Source: Chitinophaga oryzae (GTDB lineage Bacteria; Bacteroidota; Bacteroidia; Chitinophagales; Chitinophagaceae). From it: a DNA stretch of 64,000 bases. The DNA lies in NCBI RefSeq assembly GCF_012516375.2, contig NZ_CP051204.2, forward strand, positions 3,286,001 to 3,350,000. Direction: 5' to 3'. Both the position numbers and the translations under genes were made by a program. Shown in pieces: positions 51,066 to 59,690 of this stretch; position 1 is the first letter of the stretch; every line of letters begins with the position of its first letter. The notes beneath the pieces were generated by a model, which made no database searches, was not told the DNA's origin, and saw only the letters and a list, made by a program, of their open reading frames with translations.

Positions 51066-51467
51066 ATGCAACCGACAAATTTATTGGAAAACCTCGCCGG
51101 CAAAATCAGCGGTATCCTATACTACAGCGAATCGGAGTACCCATTGACCATTGAACAATGGGGCGTGTTGCCTGCAGCCGCCGTTCCGGCGAAGATTGCC
51201 GCCCTGCATGCGGTAGACGCCAACGTAGTACAACCCATGGACCCGGCAGTTTTTTTCCACCAGGCAGAACGGGTGTCCGATCCCAACGATGCGCCCATCG
51301 CAGCCAATGCACAAAAGTTTAAAGCCCTGCACCAGTTTCTGAACGAACACTTCACCGGCCTCCAGGTGGTCCGGGTGGAAAACGGTACCCGCATTCCGGT
51401 GTACATCGTATGCCACCAACCGGATGGTACCTGCGTAGCGCTGGCTACCACGGCGATAGAATCTTAA
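51066..51467 (+). CDS. NuiA-like nuclease inhibitor
   Basis: 133 residues, cytoplasmic (no signal). The pattern matches the nuclease A inhibitor family of Anabaena (NuiA): KISGILYYSESEYPLTIEQW at the N-terminus, HQAERVSDPNDAPIAANAQK in the middle, and KFKALHQFLNEHFTGLQVVR at the C-terminus. NuiA binds the active site of NucA with picomolar strength. Here it is directly followed (41 bp) by a secreted NucA-type nuclease gene, so the pair makes sense as toxin and cytoplasmic safety inhibitor. The inhibitor is encoded first, as in many immunity pairs. Distinct from the nuclease in having no export signal; match to NuiA is firm by length and motif. Confidence 0.85.
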   Translation: MQPTNLLENLAGKISGILYYSESEYPLTIEQWGVLPAAAVPAKIAALHAVDANVVQPMDPAVFFHQAERVSDPNDAPIAANAQKFKALHQFLNEHFTGLQVVRVENGTRIPVYIVCHQPDGTCVALATTAIES

Positions 51468-51508
51468 CCCATCAGCACATATTACAGAAACCCTTAAAAA
51501 TCTGCATT

Positions 51509-52858
51509 ATGAAACTATTCATCAGGCATTGTATTGTTATTTGCCTGGGCGGACTGTTATTTTCTGCCTGTAAAAAAGAAGCTATCCTGGAACCCCGGGA
51601 AATTGACTCTCCACGTACCGCATCCACAGAATCCGTTGTTCTCCTGAATGAAGACTTTGAATCAGGCAGCAAGACCGCCTACGCCAGCGGCAGCGTATCG
51701 CTGGGCAGTGGCTCCTGGACGCTGGACGACGCGTTGATCGGCAATCTCGCCGCCGACCTGAAAAACGGTTCCAAATCTGTCCGTATAAGAAACACCGGTG
51801 CCATCACCACCAATTTCAGCATCAGCAACGCCACCGGTACTGTCACCATCAGTGTGAAACACGGCACCTACGGATCAGACGGGAACAGCAGCTGGCAGCT
51901 GTGGACTTCGGCCGACAACGGGCAGACCTGGGCGCAGCTGGGCAGCACCATCACTACTTCGGGCAGCCTGCAAACCACTGCCTTCACCCTTTCGGCCACC
52001 GGCAGCCTGCGCATCTCCATCCGCAAAACCTCCGGCGGAACCAACAGGATCAACATCGACGATGTGACCGTGACTGCCGGCAGCGGCGGTGGCGGAGGTA
52101 CTACGCCCGGCGATGACAGCAACCTGCTGCTGGGAAATCCCAGCAACGCCCTGGCCGATATATCTTCAGAGAATAATTACCTGATGGTAAAACCATATTA
52201 TGCTTTATCGTATAGCCGCGGCCGTGGAACACCCAACTGGGTGAGCTGGCATATACAGTCGGCAGACCTGGGCTCCGTATCCCGCACCAACGACTTCCGC
52301 GCAGACACCGAACTGCCCGCCGGCTGGTACCAGGTGCAGAACAGCAGCTACTCCGGCTCCGGCTTCGATCGTGGCCACAACTGCCCCTCGGCAGACAGGA
52401 CGGCGACAGTCACCGCTAATTCCGCTACTTTCCTCATGACGAACATGATGCCCCAGGCGCCCAACAATAACCAGCAAACATGGGCCAACCTGGAGAACTA
52501 TACCCGCGACCTTGTCAGGGCCGGCAACGAAGTATATGTTATCTGCGGTTCTTACGGACAGGGAGGCACCGGATCATTGGGCGGTGTTACTACAACGATT
52601 GACAACGGCCGCGTGACCGTGCCTGCCAACATCTGGAAAGTGGTGGTGGTCATCCCCGACGGTAGCAACGATCTGAACAGGATCAGCGGTAACACCAGGG
52701 TGATCGCTGTCAATACGCCTAACCGCAACGATATCAATACAGACTGGACCCAATACAAAACGACAGTACGCAACATCGAAAGCGCTACAGGATACAATTT
52801 GCTGTCCACCCTCCGGCCTTCTTTGCAGGACAGCCTGGAAACCCGGATAGATCAGTGA
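51509..52858 (+). CDS. Secreted NucA-type DNA/RNA non-specific endonuclease (lipoprotein)
   Basis: 449 residues from ATG 51509, chosen because CLGGLLFSACKKE then forms a lipobox. An N-terminal beta-sandwich (about 45-185, VLLNEDFESGSKTAYASGS) resembles a carbohydrate- or cell-wall-binding module. A Gly-rich linker (GSGGGGGTTPG, about 190-205) follows, then the endonuclease domain with FDRGHNCPSADR: catalytic DRGH at 287-290 (His290 general base), and LENYTRDLVRAGNEVYVICG after it. This family (NucA/EndoG/Serratia nuclease) cuts single and double DNA and RNA. Its neighbour is the NuiA-like inhibitor. Likely uses: nucleic acid scavenging, or attack on rival cells. Confidence 0.9.
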   Translation: MKLFIRHCIVICLGGLLFSACKKEAILEPREIDSPRTASTESVVLLNEDFESGSKTAYASGSVSLGSGSWTLDDALIGNLAADLKNGSKSVRIRNTGAITTNFSISNATGTVTISVKHGTYGSDGNSSWQLWTSADNGQTWAQLGSTITTSGSLQTTAFTLSATGSLRISIRKTSGGTNRINIDDVTVTAGSGGGGGTTPGDDSNLLLGNPSNALADISSENNYLMVKPYYALSYSRGRGTPNWVSWHIQSADLGSVSRTNDFRADTELPAGWYQVQNSSYSGSGFDRGHNCPSADRTATVTANSATFLMTNMMPQAPNNNQQTWANLENYTRDLVRAGNEVYVICGSYGQGGTGSLGGVTTTIDNGRVTVPANIWKVVVVIPDGSNDLNRISGNTRVIAVNTPNRNDINTDWTQYKTTVRNIESATGYNLLSTLRPSLQDSLETRIDQ

Positions 52859-52870
52859 TTACGCGGAAGA

Positions 52871-52921
52871 CATAAAACAGAACGGCTTGTAAGCATTACT
52901 TACAAGCCGTTCTGTTTTATG
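52871..52921. terminator. Perfect 23-bp-arm bidirectional terminator
   Basis: Arms 52871-52893 and 52899-52921 are perfect complements around CATTA, with an AAAA/TTTT rim on both sides. It serves the nuclease gene (+) and the EamA gene (-). Confidence 0.9.
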
Positions 52922-52932
52922 CATCAGCAAGA

Positions 52933-53814
52933 TTATCTGGCAAATTTCTTTGTACCGGCCACACACAAAATAACGCCCACCGTCACAGCCAGCATGCCCA
53001 CGCTTACTTTTTCGTGTAAAAGCGAAGCCGCTAACGCCAGCCCGAAGAACGGCTGCAACAGCTGCAGCTGTCCTACCGTGGCAGTACCGCCCTGTGCCAG
53101 GCCGCGATACCAAAAGATGAAACCAATAAACATACTGAACAACGACACATAAGCGAGGCTCACCCACGCACCCGCAGGAACCCCTTTAAAAGAAGCAGGC
53201 ATCACGATCAGCGTGACCGGCAGCATCACCGGCAGCGCCAGTACCAGCGCCCAGGAGATCACCTGCCAGCCGCCCAGTATTTTGGTGAGCTTGGCGCCTT
53301 CTGCATATCCCAGCCCGCAGAGAATGATCGCGGCCACCATCAGGACATCGCCCGCCGGTGATGCCGACAGTCCCTGCGCTACCGCATAACCCGTCACCAG
53401 CAAGCTGCCGGTCACGGAAAAAGCCCAGAATACAGGCTTGGGCCGCTCGCCGCCCCGGATGATGCCAAAGACGGCCGTAGCAAGCGGCAGTAAGCCCAGG
53501 AACACGATGGAATGCGCCGAGGTGATGTACTGTAATGCCATCGCCGTTAATAACGGAAACCCGATCACCACGCCGAGGGCGACGGTCAGCAGCGGAAAGA
53601 TATGTTCCCGGGCAGGGCGTTTCTCCCTGAAAGCCAGCAAGGCGGTCGTAGCCAGTATGCCTGCAATGGATGCCCGGGCCGCCGTCAGGAAAACGGGGCT
53701 GAAGGATAGAACCGCTACCCTTGTTGCGGGCAACGAACCACTGAACAACACCACCCCCATAAAACCATTCAACCACCCGCCACCGGTATTGGCCTTTGAA
53801 ATACTGACGCTCAT
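52933..53814 (-). CDS. EamA/DMT family transporter
   Basis: 293 residues with about ten hydrophobic segments in two five-helix repeats, the DMT layout: LNGFMGVVLFSGSLPATRVA at the start, then SIVFLGLLPLATAVFGIIRG and the second repeat from VLMVAAIILCGLGYAEGAKL to GTATVGQLQLLQPFFGLALA. It is an inner-membrane drug/metabolite exporter or amino acid/sugar exporter. There is no signal peptide or special motif to define the substrate. The gene is convergent with the nuclease gene. Start ATG at 53814. Confidence 0.87.
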   Translation of the reverse strand: MSVSISKANTGGGWLNGFMGVVLFSGSLPATRVAVLSFSPVFLTAARASIAGILATTALLAFREKRPAREHIFPLLTVALGVVIGFPLLTAMALQYITSAHSIVFLGLLPLATAVFGIIRGGERPKPVFWAFSVTGSLLVTGYAVAQGLSASPAGDVLMVAAIILCGLGYAEGAKLTKILGGWQVISWALVLALPVMLPVTLIVMPASFKGVPAGAWVSLAYVSLFSMFIGFIFWYRGLAQGGTATVGQLQLLQPFFGLALAASLLHEKVSVGMLAVTVGVILCVAGTKKFAR

Positions 53815-54031
53815 CGAATACAGTTTAATAATGACGTTACAAAATTAACAGGGAACAGGAGAGAAGACGGCCTCAGTTTCGTGTTTTTTAAAGGACACAG
53901 TTTTGTGGTCCTTTGAAATGACCAGTTCAACCCCCTTTTCGTCCAGTCCGCCTGTATGGCAATTGCCAGGCCGCTCCGGCCGCCGTTATTTTGGGTCAGT
54001 AAATCATTACACCCAATAAAACAAAGACATC

Positions 54032-55306
54032 ATGAAGAACAAAAACATCTACCTGAAAAACAAAATAGCCACCGGATTATTGCTACTGGCTGCAACGACA
54101 GGCTTTGCGCAAACAACTGCCCAGGAGACCGTACGCCCTTATCATGTAGCGATAGCCGATGCGCAGGTAAAAGATCTGCATCATCGTATCAGCATCACAA
54201 GGTGGCCGCAACAGGAAACAGTGGCCGATCAGTCGCAGGGCGTGAAACTGGCCCAGCTGCAGGGACTTGTCCGGTACTGGGAAAACGGCTACGACTGGCG
54301 CAAGGCGGAGCAACGGTTAAACGCCCTGCCCCAGTTTATGACGAAGATCGACGGGCTGGATATTCATTTTATCCATGTACGCTCCAAACATAAAAACGCC
54401 ATGCCGCTGATCATCACCCACGGCTGGCCGGGGTCTGTCTTTGAAATGCTGAAAGCCATCGACCCGCTGACCAACCCCACCAAATACGGCGGAAAAGCAG
54501 AAGACGCCTTTGACGTAGTGGTCCCTTCCATGCCGGGGTACGGCTTTTCCGAAAGGCCCGCCACCACCGGCTGGGGGCCGGAAAAAATCGGCGCCGCCTG
54601 GGACGTGCTGATGAAACGTTTAGGTTATCATCATTATGTAGCGCAGGGGGGCGACTGGGGCGCGGTGATCGCCGACGCTATGGGCAGACAGGCGCCGGAA
54701 GGCCTGCTGGGCATTCATGTGAACATGCCGGCTACCGTACCGGCGGAGGTTGCGAAAGTCCTCAAAGAAGGCGGCGCCGCACCGGCGGGATTATCCCCTA
54801 AAGAAAAAGCTGCGTTCGAATCGTTGAACAAACTTTATACAAAAGGCGGCGGTTATGCCGGCATGATGGTGACGCGCCCGCAGACGCTGGGCTATGGGCT
54901 GACAGATTCACCCGTGGGGCTCGCCGCCTTCTTCCTGGACAAGATGAATGAATGGACCTATAGCGGCGGAAATGCAGAGAAATCGCTGAGCAAAGATGAA
55001 ATACTGGATGACATCACGCTGTACTGGCTGACCAGCACCGCAGTCTCCGGCGCACAACTCTATTGGGAAAATAACAACAACAACTTTAATGCGGTGGAAC
55101 AGAAAACAGCCGATATAAAAGTACCTGTTGCCATCACCGTGTTTCCCGGAGAAATTTACCAGGCGCCGAAGACCTGGGCGGAGCGCGCTTATCCGAAACT
55201 TGTTTATTTCAATGAGGTAAATAAAGGAGGCCACTTTGCTTCCTGGGAAGAGCCGGAGTTGTATGCAGCAGAACTGCGGGCAGCGTTTAAATCGCTTCGT
55301 AAATAA
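54032..55306 (+). CDS. Epoxide hydrolase family alpha/beta hydrolase, secreted
   Basis: 424 residues with a signal peptide (1-26, ATTGFAQTT). The epoxide hydrolase N-terminal domain (VADQSQGVKLAQLQGLVRYW, WENGYDWRKAEQRLNAL) precedes an alpha/beta hydrolase with oxyanion motif HGWPGSVFEM, nucleophile Asp in VAQGGDWGAVIADAMG and a C-terminal His in NKGGHFASWEEPEL. It opens epoxides to diols in the periplasm, or in other members hydrolyses similar substrates. The Tyr pair expected in the lid is not traced here. It ends in a terminator shared with the cysteine desulfurase gene. Confidence 0.88.
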   Translation: MKNKNIYLKNKIATGLLLLAATTGFAQTTAQETVRPYHVAIADAQVKDLHHRISITRWPQQETVADQSQGVKLAQLQGLVRYWENGYDWRKAEQRLNALPQFMTKIDGLDIHFIHVRSKHKNAMPLIITHGWPGSVFEMLKAIDPLTNPTKYGGKAEDAFDVVVPSMPGYGFSERPATTGWGPEKIGAAWDVLMKRLGYHHYVAQGGDWGAVIADAMGRQAPEGLLGIHVNMPATVPAEVAKVLKEGGAAPAGLSPKEKAAFESLNKLYTKGGGYAGMMVTRPQTLGYGLTDSPVGLAAFFLDKMNEWTYSGGNAEKSLSKDEILDDITLYWLTSTAVSGAQLYWENNNNNFNAVEQKTADIKVPVAITVFPGEIYQAPKTWAERAYPKLVYFNEVNKGGHFASWEEPELYAAELRAAFKSLRK

Positions 55307-55320
55307 ACCGACCGTGTAAA

Positions 55321-55353
55321 AAAGGCGCCGTTAACATCGTTAACGGCGCCTTT
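55321..55353. terminator. Perfect 15-bp-arm bidirectional terminator
   Basis: AAAGGCGCCGTTAAC (55321-55335), loop ATC, and GTTAACGGCGCCTTT (55339-55353). It separates the convergent epoxide hydrolase and cysteine desulfurase genes. Confidence 0.9.
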
Positions 55354-55412
55354 GTATGTGATATGCGGTAAAGGAAATGCCCGGCGGGCTGTTTTGGTGT
55401 ATGGAGTATCGT

Positions 55413-56567
55413 TTAGACGGTAGCTACAGGGTTGGCTGTCAGTACCCGCTCCAGTACTTCAAGGGTGCGGTTTACATCCTGCTGTGTATTATACTTGCTG
55501 AAAGAAAACCGGATGGTGTTGCAGCCTGTCCCTTTGTTCAGCGCACGCATTACGTGGGAACCGCCGCCGCCGCTGCTGCAGGCGCTTCCGCCGGATACGC
55601 AGATGCCTTCCATGTCAAGCTGCAGCAACAGCGCATCGCTTTCCGCTGTTTTCGGGAAACATACGCTCAGGACGGTATACAATGTGTCGTCGGTGCCGTT
55701 GAAGGAAACCTGCGGCAGAACAGCCTGTAACCGTTGTTTCATATAGGACTTCAGCGCGCCGATGGCTGCCTGCTCTTTGTCGAAGTTGGCCGTGGCGAGT
55801 GCCAGCGCCTTTGCAAAACCTACGATGCCTGCAACGTTCTCTGTGCCGGCGCGCAGGTTGCGCTCCTGTCCGCCGCCCTGGATAAAAGGCCGGATTTCCA
55901 GTGAAGGCGCGATATACAGGATACCTGTTCCTTTGGGACCATGGAATTTATGACCGGAGCCGGACGCAAAGTGAACGCCGAGGTTGTCGAGTGCGAGGGG
56001 GTAGTGCCCTACCGTTTGTACACAGTCGGCATGAAAGATCGCTTCAAACTTTGCGCACAGTTCAGCCACCCGCTGCATGTCCAGCAGGTTGCCGATTTCA
56101 TTGTTGGCATGCATCAGTGATACAAGGCATTTTTTTCCTTCTTTCGCGTATTGCGCCAGTTGCGCTTCCAGGTCGGCATAGTCTACCAGTCCTTCTTCTT
56201 TCAGTGCCACGAAGGAAGAGGACACCTGGTGTATCGCTGTGAAATGCTCCACTGCATGCAGCACCGCGTGGTGCTCAATAGGAGAGGTGATGATGTGGGT
56301 GCAGCCGAGATCACGGATAGCCGCGGCAATGGCCATATTGTTGCTCTCCGTGCCACAGCTGGTGAACAGGATGCTTTTGGGTTTTGTGCCCAGTGCCGCC
56401 GCCACGGATTTGCGGGCCGTTTCTATCGCCAGGCGGGCAGTGCGGCCATATGAATAAGTAGAAGAAGGGTTGCCGTATAACTCTGTCAGATAAGGCATCA
56501 TGGCTTCGAGTACTTCTTTGTCCAGGCAAGTGGTCGCAGCATTATCAAGGTAAACGGTATGTTCCAT
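55413..56567 (-). CDS. Cysteine desulfurase (NifS/IscS-like)
   Basis: 384 residues from ATG 56567 (MEHTVYLDNAATTCLD is the standard start); longer starts read into AT-rich non-conserved sequence. It is a PLP fold-type I enzyme with SGSGHKFHGPKGTG (the Lys that binds PLP) and the active-site Cys in CVSGGSACSSGGGGSHVM, the short SSGGGG loop being unusual next to the SGSACSSG norm. It removes sulfur from cysteine for Fe-S cluster, tRNA thiolation or related use. There is no iscU or suf gene nearby. It is divergent from AsnC; the 287-bp gap holds three GGTTTTTG repeats. Confidence 0.9.
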   Translation of the reverse strand: MEHTVYLDNAATTCLDKEVLEAMMPYLTELYGNPSSTYSYGRTARLAIETARKSVAAALGTKPKSILFTSCGTESNNMAIAAAIRDLGCTHIITSPIEHHAVLHAVEHFTAIHQVSSSFVALKEEGLVDYADLEAQLAQYAKEGKKCLVSLMHANNEIGNLLDMQRVAELCAKFEAIFHADCVQTVGHYPLALDNLGVHFASGSGHKFHGPKGTGILYIAPSLEIRPFIQGGGQERNLRAGTENVAGIVGFAKALALATANFDKEQAAIGALKSYMKQRLQAVLPQVSFNGTDDTLYTVLSVCFPKTAESDALLLQLDMEGICVSGGSACSSGGGGSHVMRALNKGTGCNTIRFSFSKYNTQQDVNRTLEVLERVLTANPVATV

Positions 56568-56638
56568 TGTATTTGAAGTGTTTTTTTCTGAATAAAGCAT
56601 AGGACCCCCTGTTACGGGGGCCCGTAATGCATCTGGTT

Positions 56639-56693
56639 GGTTTTTGGATTCTATCGGTTTTTGCTTTGAAATCTGTACGACGATTGGTTTTTG
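56639..56693 (+). promoter_or_regulatory. Repeated GGTTTTTG motif between desulfurase and AsnC genes
   Basis: GGTTTTTG occurs at 56639-56646, 56656-56663 and 56686-56693. It may be a regulator-binding array for the AsnC-type protein, or chance in a T-rich region. Nothing else stands out in 56568-56854 apart from CCCCC/GGGGG (56605-56619), a short hairpin. Confidence 0.3.
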
Positions 56694-56854
56694 AATCGCT
56701 GTAATTATTTCAGTGAAATTCAAAAAAAATTGTGATATAAGTAATAGTTGGTCAAAAAACCAGAAAAAATTCGGTTTTATGGTGAAAAACTGATATTTTT
56801 CGGGTGTAAAATGCTGGTGGTCATCACCAAATCCGAATTTCTTACAATAGACAT

Positions 56855-57310
56855 ATGGCACTGGATTCTACCGATATCGAAATTTTACGCCTTTTGCAGG
56901 TCGATGCGGAGCTGACCAACAAGGAAATTTCCGTCAAACTGCATAAATCCGTGGCCACCATCCATGAAAGGATACGCCGTCTGAAACAGGAGGGGTATAT
57001 TAAAAGGGTGGTCGCCATCCTGGACAGAAGAATGATTGGCAAAGGCCTGATCGCGTTCAGCCACGTGTTGCTGAAAGACCATTCCGCTCACACGTTAAGT
57101 TCCTTTGAAGAGGCCGTGGTACAGTTCCCGGAAGTGATGGAATGTGTTCAGATGACGGGCACGTTCGACTTTATTTTAAGGATCGCTACGGCCGATATGG
57201 AAGAGTACCATACGTTTTACCGGAAGCTGGCGGCCATTTCCACGATCACCACGATCCAAAGCTTTTTCGTGTTGTCAGAAGCGAAAAGCGATACTGCGTA
57301 CCCGATTTAA
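56855..57310 (+). CDS. Lrp/AsnC family transcriptional regulator
   Basis: 151 residues, the normal AsnC/Lrp size. It has the HTH (LLQVDAELTNKEISVKLHKS, then VATIHERIRRLKQEGYIKRV) and the C-terminal RAM ligand domain (LIAFSHVLLKDHSAHTLSSF, then VMECVQMTGTFDFILRIATA). Such proteins sense amino acids. It is divergent from the cysteine desulfurase gene, which suggests cysteine-linked control, and is followed after 13 bp by an AraC gene. Confidence 0.9.
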   Translation: MALDSTDIEILRLLQVDAELTNKEISVKLHKSVATIHERIRRLKQEGYIKRVVAILDRRMIGKGLIAFSHVLLKDHSAHTLSSFEEAVVQFPEVMECVQMTGTFDFILRIATADMEEYHTFYRKLAAISTITTIQSFFVLSEAKSDTAYPI

Positions 57311-57323
57311 AAAATGCAAACCC

Positions 57324-58145
57324 ATGGTCACCAAACTGCAGATAAAAGATAAAAGCGAGTCGGGCAAGTCGATCAAGATCGCGCCGTTCAAAAAGGAGAT
57401 CCGGAAAACCGTCCCCCATAAACATAATAATTACTTCGAGATCCTCTACCTGTCGCAAGGCAGCGGGTATCATTATATTGACTCCAGGAAATTTGAGGTG
57501 ATGCCTCCTGTCATGTATTTTATCCGGAAAGACCAGGTGCATTGCTGGGAGCTGGACAGCGAGCCGGATGGTTATGTGATCATCATCAAAAAAACATTCA
57601 TCGAAGAAAGCCTGGACAGTGAGCTGAAATCACTTTTTACCCATATCAGCAAGGAAAACTGCGTATATACCCAGGAGCATGAGATGGTCCGTTCCCTGTT
57701 TGAATTGCTGATCGAAACAGACCGGAAAAATGGAAAGAATGCCTTCCGGATGAAAGAAGGGTTGCTGAAAGCATTGCTGGCGCTGGTGTCGGAAGACGGA
57801 AAGCCGTTTGCCGGCAAAGCGGAAACCTCCGCTAACCTGTATCATTCCCTGCTGTCGTTGCTGAGCGGGGAACAAGTCATCCGCAATAAGGTACAGTACT
57901 ATGCCGAACAACTGAACACCTCCCCGCAGAATTTAAATGCAGCCTGCCGCAAGGCGGTGAACCAGTCGGCAGAAGAAGTGTTGTCAGAATTTATTATCAG
58001 CGAAGCCAGGCGGCTGCTGATCTATACCGATAATACCATCGCGGAAATCTCCTTTATGCTCGATTTCCATGATCCTTCCCATTTCGTAAAATACTTTAAA
58101 CGGAAGACGGGCGAAACGCCGCTCACCTTCCGGAAAAGCAATTGA
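57324..58145 (+). CDS. AraC family transcriptional regulator
   Basis: 273 residues. It has a cupin sensor (KTVPHKHNNYFEILYLSQGS and PVMYFIRKDQVHCWELDSE) and the C-terminal AraC HTH pair (VQYYAEQLNTSPQNLNAACR and IAEISFMLDFHDPSHFVKYF), ending TPLTFRKSN. It lies 164 bp upstream of the TolC-RND-adaptor operon in the same direction and is its likely regulator. It follows AsnC by 13 bp, so both may be on one transcript. Confidence 0.88.
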   Translation: MVTKLQIKDKSESGKSIKIAPFKKEIRKTVPHKHNNYFEILYLSQGSGYHYIDSRKFEVMPPVMYFIRKDQVHCWELDSEPDGYVIIIKKTFIEESLDSELKSLFTHISKENCVYTQEHEMVRSLFELLIETDRKNGKNAFRMKEGLLKALLALVSEDGKPFAGKAETSANLYHSLLSLLSGEQVIRNKVQYYAEQLNTSPQNLNAACRKAVNQSAEEVLSEFIISEARRLLIYTDNTIAEISFMLDFHDPSHFVKYFKRKTGETPLTFRKSN

Positions 58146-58309
58146 TACCACAATATTTTCAAATATACCATAAATCGGCTGCCTGATTTTCAATATTTAC
58201 AGGCCGTCCCACCAGCGGAAAGCCCTTTTTATGCCCTGTTGAGAGCAAAAAATCAGCATAATGGAAACAACGGGCATTTAAAATATGTAAATGATATAAA
58301 CAAACCGAT

Positions 58310-59683
58310 ATGTACAGATTCCTGTCGGGATTATGGGGCGTCGTCTGCCTCCTTAGCTGTGCGCAAAGCGGGATAGCGCAGGAAACGCCCGCCCGTGCCG
58401 CTATTAAGGAGCTATTGCAGACTGCGGAAACCAACTACCCGCTGTTAAAATCCAAAGCGTGGGAGATAAAAGCCGCCGAAAGGGCAGTCGCCGCCGGCAA
58501 AAGCTCCCTGATCCCTACCCTTGATGCTTCCTACCAGGCCAACTACGCTACCTACAACAACATTACCGGAATGGCGTATCCGCAGTTCCTGGTCCCCATC
58601 AGCGGTCCGCCTTCCTCCTCCAACCGGTATGACGGTGTTTTCGGCAGTGCTGCCAGCCTGCTGCTGAACTGGCAACCGGTGACGTTCGGTCAGCGGAGCG
58701 CACAGGTGGATGTCTCCAAAGCGGGCCTGCAATACGCAAAAGCGGATGCGGGCAACGAGATCTTTCAGCATAAGATCAAAGTGATCAACGCCTACCTCGA
58801 CATCGTTACTGCTACTGAACTGGAAAAAGTATACGAAGAAAACGTGGCCCGCACCGCCGCTAACCTGTCCGTGGCCCGTACGCTGGTCACCAACGGTATC
58901 AAGCCCGGTGTGGATACGGCCCTGCTGAAAGCGGAAATGTCGCGGGCGAAGGTGGACCTGCTCAACAGCCGCAAATATCGCGAACAGACAGTCATAGCGC
59001 TTTCGGCGTTACTGTCCGCCGATAACCTGCCTGCCCTTACCGACAGCAGTTTCTTCACCCGGTTGCCGGCGGCCTGCCTGCCGGCCGATACCGCGAAGAA
59101 CCCGCTGCTCTCTTTATACGCGTCCAATATCGAATTAAGCAAAGCCCGCAGAAAAGTACTGGGAAAAACAATCATGCCCACGCTGGGAGTATGGGGCACT
59201 GCTTATGCACGAGGTTCCGGCATTGATTACGACGGTCAGGTGAAAGCTACGGACGGGCTGGCGTTTCAGCGGTACAATTACGGCGTAGGATTGCAGCTGA
59301 GTTTCCCGGTCCTCCAGTTTGCCCGCATCAGATCGCAGGTACAGCAGGCCGACTTCCTGGTACGGTCCAGCGAAGAAAAAATGAACGAAGTGGCGCTGCA
59401 GGTAAGAAAACAGCATACACTGGCAGATACTGCGCTGGGAACGGCATTGACGGTAGCGAAAGAAACACCGTTGTATTACGAATCCGCCAGCTTTTCCTAC
59501 AAGGCGATGCAGTCCCGCTACCAGTCGGGGCTGGCCAATTTTGCGGACCTGATGCAGGCGCAGTACGCACTGATAAAAGCAGCCACGGAAAATAAAACAG
59601 CTTACATGGCAGTATGGAAAGCCCTGCTGTATAAAGCGGCGGTGAACGGCGATCTCAGTTTATTCTTAAATCAGGTTAATTAG
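58310..59683 (+). CDS. TolC family outer-membrane efflux protein
   Basis: 457 residues with a signal peptide (near CAQSGIAQ). Two helical repeats give the TolC trimeric duct: YPLLKSKAWEIKAAERAVAA for the first, then PTLDASYQANYATYNNIT for a strand, and ASNIELSKARRKVLGKTIMP for the second. It opens the third efflux operon: the RND permease starts 7 bp later. The pump permease is of HAE/AcrB type, so the operon exports organic compounds, not metals. The Ala/Lys balance and length fit a CmeC/OprM-like protein. Confidence 0.87.
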   Translation: MYRFLSGLWGVVCLLSCAQSGIAQETPARAAIKELLQTAETNYPLLKSKAWEIKAAERAVAAGKSSLIPTLDASYQANYATYNNITGMAYPQFLVPISGPPSSSNRYDGVFGSAASLLLNWQPVTFGQRSAQVDVSKAGLQYAKADAGNEIFQHKIKVINAYLDIVTATELEKVYEENVARTAANLSVARTLVTNGIKPGVDTALLKAEMSRAKVDLLNSRKYREQTVIALSALLSADNLPALTDSSFFTRLPAACLPADTAKNPLLSLYASNIELSKARRKVLGKTIMPTLGVWGTAYARGSGIDYDGQVKATDGLAFQRYNYGVGLQLSFPVLQFARIRSQVQQADFLVRSSEEKMNEVALQVRKQHTLADTALGTALTVAKETPLYYESASFSYKAMQSRYQSGLANFADLMQAQYALIKAATENKTAYMAVWKALLYKAAVNGDLSLFLNQVN

Positions 59684-59690
59684 CAGGGTT

